64,000 nt of DNA from Saprospiraceae bacterium (GTDB taxonomy: Bacteria > Bacteroidota > Bacteroidia > Chitinophagales > Saprospiraceae). The translations under genes were made by a program, and so were the position numbers. The notes under the pieces are model-generated. The model was not told where the DNA came from. It was given only the letters and a program-made list of their open reading frames with translations, and searched no databases. How positions within the stretch are numbered: position 1 is the first letter of the stretch; each line of letters begins with the position of its first letter. The stretch lies in assembly GCA_019638385.1 (NCBI GenBank), contig JAHBTW010000005.1, positions 248,001-312,000 of the forward strand. The letters are read 5' to 3'. Positions 16,467-24,913 of this stretch are shown here, one piece after another.

Positions 16467-18010
16467 CGTTTCCTCTCATAATTATCCGGTCTTTCCAAAA
16501 ACTGCCGCGCCACCTGCAAGGGCCGCAGATTACTCATGCGTTTAAACTGGTGGCTTTCCATGCGGCGTATAATGTCGTTCAGGGCCGCTACGGCATCGGC
16601 GATGTAGGGGCCTTTGTTGAGCATCACGCATTCGGCGCGGGCGGCCATGGCGGCATCGGTTATTTCGGCGCGGGTGGCAATGCCTTTGGACGCTAATTTT
16701 TCGAGTACCTGCGTGGCCCAAATACCGGGTATGTGCGCCGATTCGCAAATCCATAGTATTTCTTCCTGTACTTCGGCAATGCGCTCAAAGCCTATCTCCA
16801 CGGCCAGGTCGCCGCGGGCAATCATCACGCCTACCTTGGGGCTGCGCATGGCGGTGAGCAACAACATGGGCAAGTTTTCAAACGACTCTTTGGTTTCTAT
16901 TTTCAGGATGATGCCCAGATCGCTGCGGCCGAGCCGATGGAGTTCTTGCTGAAGCTGCTCCACGTCTTGCGGCGTGCGCACAAAGGAGTAGCCCACTATG
17001 TCGGCATACTTTGCAATGAAAGGAAGGTTGGCCAGATCATCTTCGGTGAGAGAAGGCAGGCACAAGCGGGTGTCGGGCAGATTGATGCCTTTGTCGGCCC
17101 GCAGTTTGGCCCCGTTCATGCCCGTATAGGTGATCCGAACCCCAAATCCTTGCGCACTCACCTCCGTTATTTCCGCTTTTATCTTCCCGTCGTCAAAAAA
17201 GATGCGTTGCCCGGGCCGCACATCGGCAAACACCGAGGGCAGTGATACAGACACACAAGTGCGGCATGCTTCCTCCGGTTGGGTCGGGCGGTCGGGCAGG
17301 GTTTGTACCATACAAATTTCATCATCCTCGCGCAGCAGCAGGAAATCGCCTTTGAGTGGGTCATACACGGTTCGCTCCGAATCAATGGCCCCGGTGCGCA
17401 GTTTCGGCCCGGAGAGGTCCATATATATAAGGCAGCTTTTGCCGGTGGCTTGTTCGGCGCGGCGGATGTTGCGGATCATGGCTTCCCATTCAGCCGGTTC
17501 TTCGTGGCTGGTATTGATGCGGGCGATGTTCATGCCGCGGTTGAGGAGGGCTTGCGCCAATTCGTAATCGTAGGCTACCTCCCGCGACAAGGTGACCATG
17601 ATGCGGGTGCAGTGCCCGCCGGGATGCGCCCCGAAGAGCGTGGTGGTGTTTTCGCGCAGTTGTTCTTTACTGCGGTAATAGTTGAGCGGCGAATGGAAGT
17701 CTTCCTGAATGCCGGAATCCGAGGCGCCATTGACCAATCGCAACAGGTGCAATATTTTTTTGAGATTGGTGAGGGTATAGCCTTCAGAGTGACCGAGCGA
17801 GGAGATGCTCATCATGGAGAGTTCTTCCTGTATGGGGCGAAGGTCGAAAGAGCGCAGGGCCATGTAATGCACGAGATTGCGCGCGCTGTCGCGGTAGTGG
17901 GGTTGCACCTGTCGGATGAGATCGGACAGGGCGGTTTCGCGTTTTTTTACAAAATCGAGGATGTATTGAATTTCCGAGATCAATGCCCCGGTATCGGTTA
18001 GCGGCGTCAT
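16451..18010 (-). CDS. Pyruvate kinase-family protein with N-terminal extension and no C-terminal domain
   Basis: The PK barrel begins near residue 135 (TRIMVTLSREVAYDYELAQA, GMNIARINTSHE). It continues with DLSGPKLRTG, the catalytic Lys region GIILKIETKESFENLP, IARGDLAVEI and ATQVLEKLASKGIATRAEIT. The protein stops shortly after LNKGPYIADAV, so the usual C-terminal regulatory domain is missing. About 130 residues of helical sequence of unknown role precede the barrel. It probably converts phosphoenolpyruvate and ADP to pyruvate and ATP or a related reaction; the altered DLSGPKLRTG (usually DTKGPEIRTG) argues for caution. Its stop overlaps the broken toxin gene tail to tail. Confidence 0.8.
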   Translation of the reverse strand: MTPLTDTGALISEIQYILDFVKKRETALSDLIRQVQPHYRDSARNLVHYMALRSFDLRPIQEELSMMSISSLGHSEGYTLTNLKKILHLLRLVNGASDSGIQEDFHSPLNYYRSKEQLRENTTTLFGAHPGGHCTRIMVTLSREVAYDYELAQALLNRGMNIARINTSHEEPAEWEAMIRNIRRAEQATGKSCLIYMDLSGPKLRTGAIDSERTVYDPLKGDFLLLREDDEICMVQTLPDRPTQPEEACRTCVSVSLPSVFADVRPGQRIFFDDGKIKAEITEVSAQGFGVRITYTGMNGAKLRADKGINLPDTRLCLPSLTEDDLANLPFIAKYADIVGYSFVRTPQDVEQLQQELHRLGRSDLGIILKIETKESFENLPMLLLTAMRSPKVGVMIARGDLAVEIGFERIAEVQEEILWICESAHIPGIWATQVLEKLASKGIATRAEITDAAMAARAECVMLNKGPYIADAVAALNDIIRRMESHQFKRMSNLRPLQVARQFLERPDNYERKRYPNL

Positions 18011-18104
18011 GATGCAGTGTTTATAAACGATGCAAGATTGGCCCGGAGACTCCTGTAAAACAATGACTAAAAGAGCAGGGCCTCCATGATTTTAGTCAAC
18101 GCCT

Positions 18105-18788
18105 TTAGCAGATGAGTTTGTAACCAATTCCTCTCACATTGATGATCTGTACCGTAGAGTCGTGTTGCAGGTGGCGCCTGATTTTGGTGATATACACATC
18201 CATGCTGCGCGCATTGAAGATGCTGTCGTCGCCCCATAGTTCCCGCAGTGCCACGCCCCGTTCGAGTACGGCATTGCGGTGCATACACAGGTGCCGGAGC
18301 AGTTCCGATTCGCGGTGCGACAAAACGATCTGCTCCTGCGGGTGGGCGAGCACTTGTTTTACCGGATCGAACGTGTAGGCGCCAATCTGAAAAATGCCGT
18401 TTTCGGCAGGCGGCGCATCGCCGGGAGCGGGGCGCTGGAGCAGCGCTTTGATGCGCACGATGAGTTCCTCCATGCTGAATGGCTTGCGCAGATAATCATT
18501 TCCGCCGAGTTCAAACCCCTTCACCACGTCCTCCACCTGTGAGCGCGCCGTGAGGAAAATGATGGGCACGGCGGTATTGTAGCGGCGTATTTCGGCAGCT
18601 AACGTAAACCCGTCCATTTGGGGCATCATTACATCGAGCACCAGAATATCGGGTTGTTGGGTGGCAAATAATTCCAGTCCCTGCCGGCCGTCGGCGGCGT
18701 GTACCACTTCATATCCCCTGCTTTCCAAGCTGTCTTTGATGATGCGCGCAAGAAGCAGCTCGTCTTCTACTAAGAGTACTTTGACCAT
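18105..18788 (-). CDS. OmpR-family response regulator (orphan)
   Basis: A 227-residue two-component regulator. The receiver domain starts MVKVLLVEDELLLARIIKD, has the phospho-acceptor Asp in ILVLDVMMPQMDG and the conserved Lys in YLRKPFSMEEL. A winged-helix DNA-binding domain follows (LSHRESELLRHL, LWGDDSIFNARSMDVYITKI, IINVRGIGYKLIC). No histidine kinase gene is adjacent, so its partner lies elsewhere. It starts 25 bases after the end of the heptose adenylyltransferase gene on the same strand, and may be co-transcribed with it. Target genes are unknown. Confidence 0.9.
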   Translation of the reverse strand: MVKVLLVEDELLLARIIKDSLESRGYEVVHAADGRQGLELFATQQPDILVLDVMMPQMDGFTLAAEIRRYNTAVPIIFLTARSQVEDVVKGFELGGNDYLRKPFSMEELIVRIKALLQRPAPGDAPPAENGIFQIGAYTFDPVKQVLAHPQEQIVLSHRESELLRHLCMHRNAVLERGVALRELWGDDSIFNARSMDVYITKIRRHLQHDSTVQIINVRGIGYKLIC

Positions 18789-18813
18789 GTTTTAAGGGTT
18801 AAAGTTGGGAAGG

Positions 18814-19314
18814 TTAAAGCGTGCTCGCCTTTATTTTTGCTTCTATGGAGGTGGTGGAATAGCCTTCCACGAATGGCAGGCTGCGCACCGAACCGCCGGC
18901 AGCCAGCACCTCTTCCGCACCCACAATAGACGCTACGGGCCAGTCGCCGCCCTTTACCAAAACATCGGGAAGCAGCAGACGGATGAGTTCCAGCGGCGTA
19001 TCCTGTTCAAAGCCCACCACCAAATCCACCATTTCCAATGCGGCCAGCAAGTGCAGGCGGGTGAGTTCGTCATTGATGGGGCGAGACGGACCTTTGAGGC
19101 GTCGCACCGATGCGGCGGCGTTGATGCCCACCACTAAGCGATGGCCCAGGTCTTTGGCATCAGCCAGATAATGGACGTGCCCGAAATGCAGCAGATCGAA
19201 GCAGCCGTTGGTAAACACCACTTTTTCACCCTGTGCCTGCCATCGGCTCACGGTGTCGCGGGCTTGTTCCCAAGTTTGAACTTTTGCCGCTATGTGTTCA
19301 AATACCGTTTTCAT
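18814..19314 (-). CDS. rfaE2: D-glycero-beta-D-manno-heptose 1-phosphate adenylyltransferase-like (RfaE2)
   Basis: A 166-residue nucleotidyltransferase that forms ADP-heptose for lipopolysaccharide core, in the cytoplasm. Motifs: [18 protein letters not shown] with the HxGH nucleotide-binding site, [29 protein letters not shown] and GYSTTSI near the C-terminus. This corresponds to the stand-alone adenylyltransferase, without the kinase half of HldE. The ATG at 19314 is favoured; one at 19323 adds three residues. The stop of the upstream membrane-protein gene lies one base away from that alternative start, so the two genes are coupled. Confidence 0.85.
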   Translation of the reverse strand: MKTVFEHIAAKVQTWEQARDTVSRWQAQGEKVVFTNGCFDLLHFGHVHYLADAKDLGHRLVVGINAAASVRRLKGPSRPINDELTRLHLLAALEMVDLVVGFEQDTPLELIRLLLPDVLVKGGDWPVASIVGAEEVLAAGGSVRSLPFVEGYSTTSIEAKIKASTL

Positions 19315-19323
19315 GATCCTCAT

Positions 19324-20382
19324 TTAAACGCTTACCGGTGTCGGACGATAGTTCCGGTTGATGATAGGAAGTAAAACGAGCGCGGCGAGACCAACCAACA
19401 CATTGCAGCCGATATTGACGGAGAAAAACGAAATATTGGCCCAAGAGAAGCCGTCTTCGCCGCTTACGCCGTAGATGGCCAGCGCCGTTTGGGCCATGAA
19501 GTGAAACGTACCCATACCGCCCGGCGAAGGGGCCGTGACGCCCCATGCGCCAAACACAAAAACGGTGAGCGCCGCCCGCCACGACAAATGCGACGTGGGT
19601 TCAAAAGCCAAAAAGCACAAATAGGTGATGAGAAAATACGCCACCCATATACTGACCGTGTGAAAAATGAACAAGCCCGGCCGCTCTAAGCTCCGCACCG
19701 TATTGATGCCCTGCCAAAACCCGATGGCGAGGCTCTTGATGCGCAATGCCAACCGACTCCGTCCCAATGGCTTGCGAAACAGATAAGCCAGCGCAGCAAA
19801 AACGGTCGCTCCTCCGCCCAGCAACAGGAGTACGGTACCGGCGCCGCCCATTTTGTCGCCGAGGTTTTTCAAAAAACCCCACAACGGCCCGGCCTCCAGG
19901 GTGAGCGCCAATCCGGTGACGATGAATATGCACACCACATCCATGATGCGGTCGGCTACGATGGTGCCCATTACTTTTTCTACCGGAATCTTTTCGTATT
20001 GCGCTAAGGAGGCGGCGCGCACCACCTCGCCGATGCGCGGCAGGCCGAGGTTGGCCAAATAGCCGAGTATGGTGGTAAGGAACGTATTGATGAGGCGGGG
20101 CCGCGCGCCGAGTTGGCGGAGCAGCATATTGAGCCGCAACGAGCGGCTGACATTGCTGAGCACAAAAACGAGCAACACCATAACAATCCAAAAATAATTG
20201 GCGCCGCCGAAATCGTCCATTACTTTTTGAGCCAGACTGCAATTTTCGAGCGGGATGCCCTTCGCGGCGCAATCGTCCTGAAACGCATTGCTTTGCTTGC
20301 GATACACCAAATACAGAATGCCCAAGCCTAAGCTCAGGAATAGCAAAAACTTAAAAAACTGAACGAGGTATGTTCTATACAT
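19324..20382 (-). CDS. YbhN/LPG-synthase TM-like family membrane protein
   Basis: The 352-residue protein has about seven to eight hydrophobic helices and belongs to the UPF0104 (YbhN; lysylphosphatidylglycerol synthase transmembrane-like) family. Recognisable parts are RSLRLNMLLRQLGARPRLIN, LGYLANLGLPRIGEVVRAA, the conserved ADRIMDV segment and GAWGVTAPSPGGMGTFHF. The soluble aminoacyl-transfer domain of MprF is absent. Family members are thought to act in lipid or polyprenyl carrier handling, but the role is not settled. The ATG at 20382 begins the first membrane helix. It is just upstream of rfaE2, consistent with envelope work. Confidence 0.8.
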   Translation of the reverse strand: MYRTYLVQFFKFLLFLSLGLGILYLVYRKQSNAFQDDCAAKGIPLENCSLAQKVMDDFGGANYFWIVMVLLVFVLSNVSRSLRLNMLLRQLGARPRLINTFLTTILGYLANLGLPRIGEVVRAASLAQYEKIPVEKVMGTIVADRIMDVVCIFIVTGLALTLEAGPLWGFLKNLGDKMGGAGTVLLLLGGGATVFAALAYLFRKPLGRSRLALRIKSLAIGFWQGINTVRSLERPGLFIFHTVSIWVAYFLITYLCFLAFEPTSHLSWRAALTVFVFGAWGVTAPSPGGMGTFHFMAQTALAIYGVSGEDGFSWANISFFSVNIGCNVLVGLAALVLLPIINRNYRPTPVSV

Positions 20383-20516
20383 GATTATCGGGTGAGAATG
20401 CGAGCGCAAAAGAACGAAAAAAAACGCGCTAATAAAATCCAAACCCATCCTCTGCTCCGTACATAAGTTTAGTAAGGCTTTACATTCATTTTTTAACACA
20501 AAACAGAATACGAATC

Positions 20517-21395
20517 ATGCAAGTAAAATTTCTATTTCCAACGGCAGCGCTGCTTTTTTTCTCGGCGGTTATTTCCGCCCAAAGCCCGGTAAGCGGCTTC
20601 ATGAGCGGCAAAGGCAAGGGTGCAGTAGCGCTTTCTTACGGTAGCGAAAGCTACGACAATGTTTTTCTGGTACCCTTAGAAGTAAAAGGCGTACCCGTTT
20701 TCAACGACGTGCAAACCAACAGCGTATCCCTTTATGCCGCCTTTGGCATCAGCGATCGTCTGGAAGTGGTGGCCGGCCTGCCGCACATCACCTCGAAAGG
20801 CAACGGCAACCCGGACGTGCTGGATGAGCTGGGTTTTGACAACACCCGCAGCGGCCTGCAGGATGTCTCATTATTCCTCAAGTACAATCCCCTCACGGTG
20901 GAAGTGGGCGAAGGCAGCCTCAATTTTCAGTTGGCCGCCGGCCTGAAGACGCCGCTCGGCAACTATCGCGCCGATGAGGGCTTACAGTCCATCATCGCCA
21001 TCGGCAACCGCGCTACCAGCATCAACGGCCTGGCCATTGCGCAGTGGCAAGCGGCATCCGGTTTGTTTGTGAGCACGCAGGCAGGCTATAGCCTTCGCAG
21101 CGGCGAGGTACCCAACGCCCTGCTGGGTGAAATCAAAGTGGGCTTTGCTGCCCGCAGCTTTTATGTGGATGCGTGGTACGCCGGGCAGGTGTCCGACGGC
21201 GGCGTCAATATCCTCGGCGAGGGCTTCACCGGATTTTTCCCGGCCACCGATGTCACGTTCAACCGGGCCGGCGTCAACGTGTATGTGCCCGTAGCAGGCG
21301 GCTTCGGCGTGTCGGCAGGCGTTAGCAAATACCTCAGCGGCCGCAACGTGGGCGAATCTACCGGCGTATCGGGCGGAGTGGTCTATTCTTTCTAA
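20517..21395 (+). CDS. Outer-membrane beta-barrel protein, unknown
   Basis: The 292-residue product has a signal peptide (FLFPTAALLFFSAVISAQ) and then alternating short amphipathic strands rich in Gly, Ser and aromatic residues, ending VSGGVVYSF. A C-terminal Phe after a strand is typical of outer-membrane barrels. The layout resembles transporter-like MetA-pathway/phenol-degradation type barrels common in Bacteroidota. Segments such as SDRLEVVAGLPHIT and GEGSLNFQLAAGLKTPLGNY look like neighbouring strands. Substrate unknown. It precedes the fasciclin lipoprotein by 85 bases; the two are plausibly co-transcribed. Confidence 0.7.
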   Translation: MQVKFLFPTAALLFFSAVISAQSPVSGFMSGKGKGAVALSYGSESYDNVFLVPLEVKGVPVFNDVQTNSVSLYAAFGISDRLEVVAGLPHITSKGNGNPDVLDELGFDNTRSGLQDVSLFLKYNPLTVEVGEGSLNFQLAAGLKTPLGNYRADEGLQSIIAIGNRATSINGLAIAQWQAASGLFVSTQAGYSLRSGEVPNALLGEIKVGFAARSFYVDAWYAGQVSDGGVNILGEGFTGFFPATDVTFNRAGVNVYVPVAGGFGVSAGVSKYLSGRNVGESTGVSGGVVYSF

Positions 21396-21480
21396 ATCCG
21401 GCCGAACCGGTTCACAGCAACCGTGAAATAATCTCAAAACTAATCAGGTAACATTTTTCAACTTAAAAACACAAGTAATC

Positions 21481-22467
21481 ATGTCACGAATTCACATAAC
21501 CGGAGTGCTCTGCTTTATGATAGCCGGCGCCTTTCTGTTCTCCTCTTGCGAAAAAGACAACGACGTGTTGCCCAGCATAGCTGCTATCGCCGTTGCCAAT
21601 GCCGATTTTAGCACCCTCGAAGAAGCAGCCGTGCAGGGTGGCGTAGCGGTGGTGCTTTCCAACCCCAATGCCGGTCACCCGTCGGGCGCATTCACGGTGT
21701 TTGCCCCCACCAACGACGCCTTTGCCCGTTTGGGCCTCAACAACGGCGCCGATTTGAGAGTGCTCGATCGCTCGTTTCTGACCAATACCTTGCTGTATCA
21801 CGTCTCCAACGACAATCTGGCCGGCAGCAGCATCATGGCAGGCGGAACGCTGCCCACGGCACTCGGCCCCAACTGCCGCTTCATCACACGCGGCAGCGAC
21901 CGCTATATCAACGGCTCCAAAATATTGGCCACCGATGTGGCGGCCCAAAACGGAACCGTGCATGTCATTGACAAAGTATTGCTGGCCACCGGCGCCGACA
22001 TCGTACAATCTGCGCTGGCGCTCCGCGACGCCAAGGTTTTCATCGTGCCGGAGCTGTCGTTTTTGGTAGAAGCCGTGCTGTATGCCGAACTGGCCGGGGC
22101 GCTTACGGCCTCGCCGGGCAGCCCTTCTTTCACCGTATTTGCACCCACTGATGCAGCATTTAAGCAGTTAGGTGTGGACCTCGGCGTAGCGCTCAATGTG
22201 CCCGCCGATATCCGGCAGTTGCCCAAAGAAGTCGTTACGGCGGTATTGCTCAATCATGTTGTCGCCAATGGCGGACAATTCACTTCGGAAATGAACGGCG
22301 GCCCGGTAGCTCCTTTGGGCGGCACAAACCTCACACTCGGAGCCTTTAACAACGGCGTACTCACCGTGCGCGGCAACGGCAACAGCGCCGCAGCCAACAT
22401 GGTGATACCCGATGTATTGACGACCAACGGCGTGGTGCATGTCATTGACAGGGTACTATTGCCTTAA
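21481..22467 (+). CDS. Lipoprotein with two fasciclin (FAS1) domains
   Basis: The protein has 328 residues. A lipoprotein signal ends at AGAFLFSSCEKDND, where the Cys would be lipidated. Two FAS1 domains follow: the first has FTVFAPTNDAFARLG and TVHVIDKVLL, the second FTVFAPTDAAFKQLG, VLLNHVV and VVHVIDRVLLP. Such domains mediate adhesion or protein contacts at cell surfaces. The acidic residues after the Cys (EKDND) resemble the Bacteroidota lipoprotein surface-export signal, so it may face outwards. A strong terminator follows at 22499-22534. Confidence 0.9.
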   Translation: MSRIHITGVLCFMIAGAFLFSSCEKDNDVLPSIAAIAVANADFSTLEEAAVQGGVAVVLSNPNAGHPSGAFTVFAPTNDAFARLGLNNGADLRVLDRSFLTNTLLYHVSNDNLAGSSIMAGGTLPTALGPNCRFITRGSDRYINGSKILATDVAAQNGTVHVIDKVLLATGADIVQSALALRDAKVFIVPELSFLVEAVLYAELAGALTASPGSPSFTVFAPTDAAFKQLGVDLGVALNVPADIRQLPKEVVTAVLLNHVVANGGQFTSEMNGGPVAPLGGTNLTLGAFNNGVLTVRGNGNSAAANMVIPDVLTTNGVVHVIDRVLLP

Positions 22468-22498
22468 TGAATAAGTATTGGGGGTTTTTATTACTGGT

Positions 22499-22534
22499 GC
22501 GCGTTCCTGTTTGGGAACGCGCTTTTTTTTTTTT
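22499..22534 (+). terminator. Rho-independent terminator after the fasciclin gene
   Basis: GCGCGTTCC (22499-22507) pairs exactly with GGAACGCGC (22514-22522), and a run of 12 T's follows. Confidence 0.9.
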
Positions 22535-22714
22535 GCGCGCAGGGACGGCGTTTTCGTCTTCGTCTCCACGGCAACTGCCGCAGCGCTTCGGCAAGCAATT
22601 AATGCATTGATAATCAGATAAATGTCATCGCACTTTCAGAGCGTCATAAAGCCGGGATGTCCGTCAGGATTTCGGTCTAATCAAACTTATCCCAAGTTTT
22701 TTTTAATCCGGCAG

Positions 22715-22744
22715 TTGAAAATTTTACAAATAGACGTACATTTG
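22715..22744 (+). promoter_or_regulatory. Promoter of rpmH
   Basis: TTG at 22715-22717 (within GTTG) is 19 bases from TACATTTG at 22737-22744, a perfect -7 box. The ATG of rpmH is 38 bases further. The stretch 22535-22714 between the terminator and this promoter shows no gene or clear structure. Confidence 0.7.
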
Positions 22745-22782
22745 TGCCACTTTTTTAAAAGCCTATTTAAAGACGAGCCATA

Positions 22783-22938
22783 ATGAAAAGGACGTATCAA
22801 CCTTCAAGGAGAAAAAGAGCGAACAAGCACGGCTTCCGTTCGCGCATGGCCGACAAAGACGGCCGCAGAGTGTTGGCTCGCCGTCGGGCGCAAGGCCGCC
22901 AAAAACTGACGGTTTCCGACGAGAAGCGCCTCAAGTAA
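22783..22938 (+). CDS. rpmH: 50S ribosomal protein L34 (bL34)
   Basis: The 51-residue, very basic protein reads [20 protein letters not shown], then [18 protein letters not shown], the typical L34 sequence, in the large ribosomal subunit. Here it has its own promoter and a hairpin about 50 bases after the stop, so it appears monocistronic. The usual partners rnpA and dnaA are not adjacent. Confidence 0.97.
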   Translation: MKRTYQPSRRKRANKHGFRSRMADKDGRRVLARRRAQGRQKLTVSDEKRLK

Positions 22939-22989
22939 ATTCTCCGTAAACCGGTCGGCGTAGCGCCGGGCAGTTTTCCTCCATTGCAT

Positions 22990-23049
22990 AAGGCACAGCA
23001 ACAGCGGATCAGATTAGCTTCTGCTCCCTTGTTTGTTGTGCCTTTTCTA
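22990..23049 (+). terminator. Likely terminator after rpmH
   Basis: AAGGCACA (22990-22997) pairs with TGTGCCTT (23037-23044), enclosing a further imperfect stem, followed by TTCTATT. The T-run is short. Confidence 0.5.
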
Positions 23050-23189
23050 TTGGGGTACCTGTGCCCGTTGATTCATAAAAAAATGGAAAAATTTTGAATA
23101 GAGAAGATTTTTGAGATGGGTTTTGGTAAAAAATATAATTTTAGCGGCGAATTGTCAACATTATTCATTTACCACAAACATCTGAGCGC

Positions 23190-24749
23190 ATGAGTGCAGG
23201 ACTAATTACTCTTATCATAGGTTGGTTATTTGTTTTGGTATGGGTACCCATGGTGGTGCTTTCCCAGAGAAAGATGCATCCTAAAGAATTGTTTACTCTC
23301 TTTTTCGCCGAAATGTGGGAGCGTTTTTCCTTCTACGGTATGCGTGCCTTTCTTATTTTATACATGGCCGCTGAGATATTTAAACAGTTTGGCCAGGGAG
23401 ATGCCGACGCCAAATCTTATGGCGTGTATGGTGCTTTCAATGCTTTGCTGTATGCCGCGCCCATTGTAGGCGGGATGTTGGCCGACCGTATGATCGGCTT
23501 CCGCAAAGCTGTTCTTTTGGGAGGTTTGTTCATGGCATTAGGGCAATTCACGTTGGCAGCAAACGCTTCAATGGGCAACCAGTCGCTGATGTTTTATAGC
23601 GGCTTGGGCTTGCTGGCGGTAGGCAACGGCTTTTTCAAGCCTAACATTTCCAGCTTCCTCGGCACTTTCTACGACCGCAACGACAACCGCAAAGACAGTG
23701 CCTTCACCATTTTTTACATGGGCATCAACGTGGGGGCTTTTCTGGCGCCGATCACCTGCGGTTACCTGGCGCGCGAGATACACTACTCGCTTGGATTTTT
23801 GGTAGCGGGTCTCGGTATGTTGTTGGGCTTGGTAGTTTTTTGGAGAAACATCCCAAAAGACCGGGGCAATGCTCCAGATCCCGTAGCTGCAGCGAAGTCC
23901 GTGTTTATGGGCTTGAACCAGTTTTGGGTTATTGTAATAGCATCTTTGGCATTCGTGCCTGTTTTCTCAATGCTGATTGATGCAGAGAAAGTGACCAACT
24001 GGATTATGATCATCGTCGGCATCGGCGTCATCGGCTACCTTATTTACTCCGCGCTTACTTCAGAAGACAAAAAAGAAGGACAACGCCTACTGGTTTTCAT
24101 CGTATTGTTCTTCTTCCATATGATCTTCTGGACGCTGTTCGAACAAGCCGGCGGTTCGCTCAACATCCTCACGGATCGATATGTGAATAAAATGGGCATT
24201 GAGACCTCTCAATTCCAATCGGTGAACCCACTGTTTATTATATTGCTTGCGCCAATTTTCACTTGGATATGGACGCAATTAGGCAAGCGAAAAAAGGAGC
24301 CGAGAACGCCCATAAAATTTGCACTAGCCCTCTTGCAAATGGCCCTTGGCTACCTCATCATTGTAATTGGCGCCAAGTCAATATTAGGCGATGTGGATAA
24401 CGGTGGGATGATTCCATTATACTTCCTGCTATTTATGTACCTTTTCCACACCACAGGTGAATTAAGTCTTTCTCCGGTGGGGCTTTCCGTCGTAACCAAA
24501 CTCTCACCGGCCAAAACCGTTGGTTTCGTGATGGGCGCTTGGTTTTTGTCTATTGCTTTCGCTCATAAGATTGGTGGCTACCTCGGTCAACTGATTGCCA
24601 CTCCGCAAGAGGGCACTTCGAAGGCCGGCGAGCTCGGGGCATTCATTAGTGTGTACATGAATTGGGGCGTTTATCTGGTGTTGGGTTGTGCTGTGTTGCT
24701 ACTGCTGTTGACTCCGATGCTCAAAAAATGGATGCACGGCGTGCATTGA
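23190..24749 (+). CDS. POT/PTR2 family proton-dependent oligopeptide transporter
   Basis: A 519-residue major-facilitator symporter that imports di- and tripeptides with protons across the inner membrane. The helix 1 motif is FAEMWERFSFYGMRAFLILY, the family's ExxERFxYY site in a slightly changed form. GFFKPNISSFLGTFY is the second signature and FWTLFEQAGGSLN the third. About 14 hydrophobic helices are present. A possible promoter TAATTTTA lies about 50 bases upstream. The next gene is an OPT-family peptide transporter on the same strand. A hairpin at 24768-24800 separates them. Confidence 0.92.
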   Translation: MSAGLITLIIGWLFVLVWVPMVVLSQRKMHPKELFTLFFAEMWERFSFYGMRAFLILYMAAEIFKQFGQGDADAKSYGVYGAFNALLYAAPIVGGMLADRMIGFRKAVLLGGLFMALGQFTLAANASMGNQSLMFYSGLGLLAVGNGFFKPNISSFLGTFYDRNDNRKDSAFTIFYMGINVGAFLAPITCGYLAREIHYSLGFLVAGLGMLLGLVVFWRNIPKDRGNAPDPVAAAKSVFMGLNQFWVIVIASLAFVPVFSMLIDAEKVTNWIMIIVGIGVIGYLIYSALTSEDKKEGQRLLVFIVLFFFHMIFWTLFEQAGGSLNILTDRYVNKMGIETSQFQSVNPLFIILLAPIFTWIWTQLGKRKKEPRTPIKFALALLQMALGYLIIVIGAKSILGDVDNGGMIPLYFLLFMYLFHTTGELSLSPVGLSVVTKLSPAKTVGFVMGAWFLSIAFAHKIGGYLGQLIATPQEGTSKAGELGAFISVYMNWGVYLVLGCAVLLLLLTPMLKKWMHGVH

Positions 24750-24767
24750 GATAGATATCCGGTTGAT

Positions 24768-24800
24768 TTTCAGGCATTAGGAGCCTTCCTGTGCCTGAAA
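24768..24800 (+). terminator. Hairpin between the two peptide transporter genes
   Basis: TTTCAGGCA (24768-24776) pairs perfectly with TGCCTGAAA (24792-24800), with a small inner AGGA/TCCT pairing. There is no T-run, so termination may be weak or the hairpin may protect an mRNA end. Confidence 0.45.
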
Positions 24801-24913
24801 CTTAATACGGGTTGCAGGTAATCAATTCAGATTTAACCAGAAATACTTTAGCAAGTATCGGGTTACTCAACTTGTTATGGGAACCGGTATCAGCCATTCG
24901 CAACCTGTCAAGT

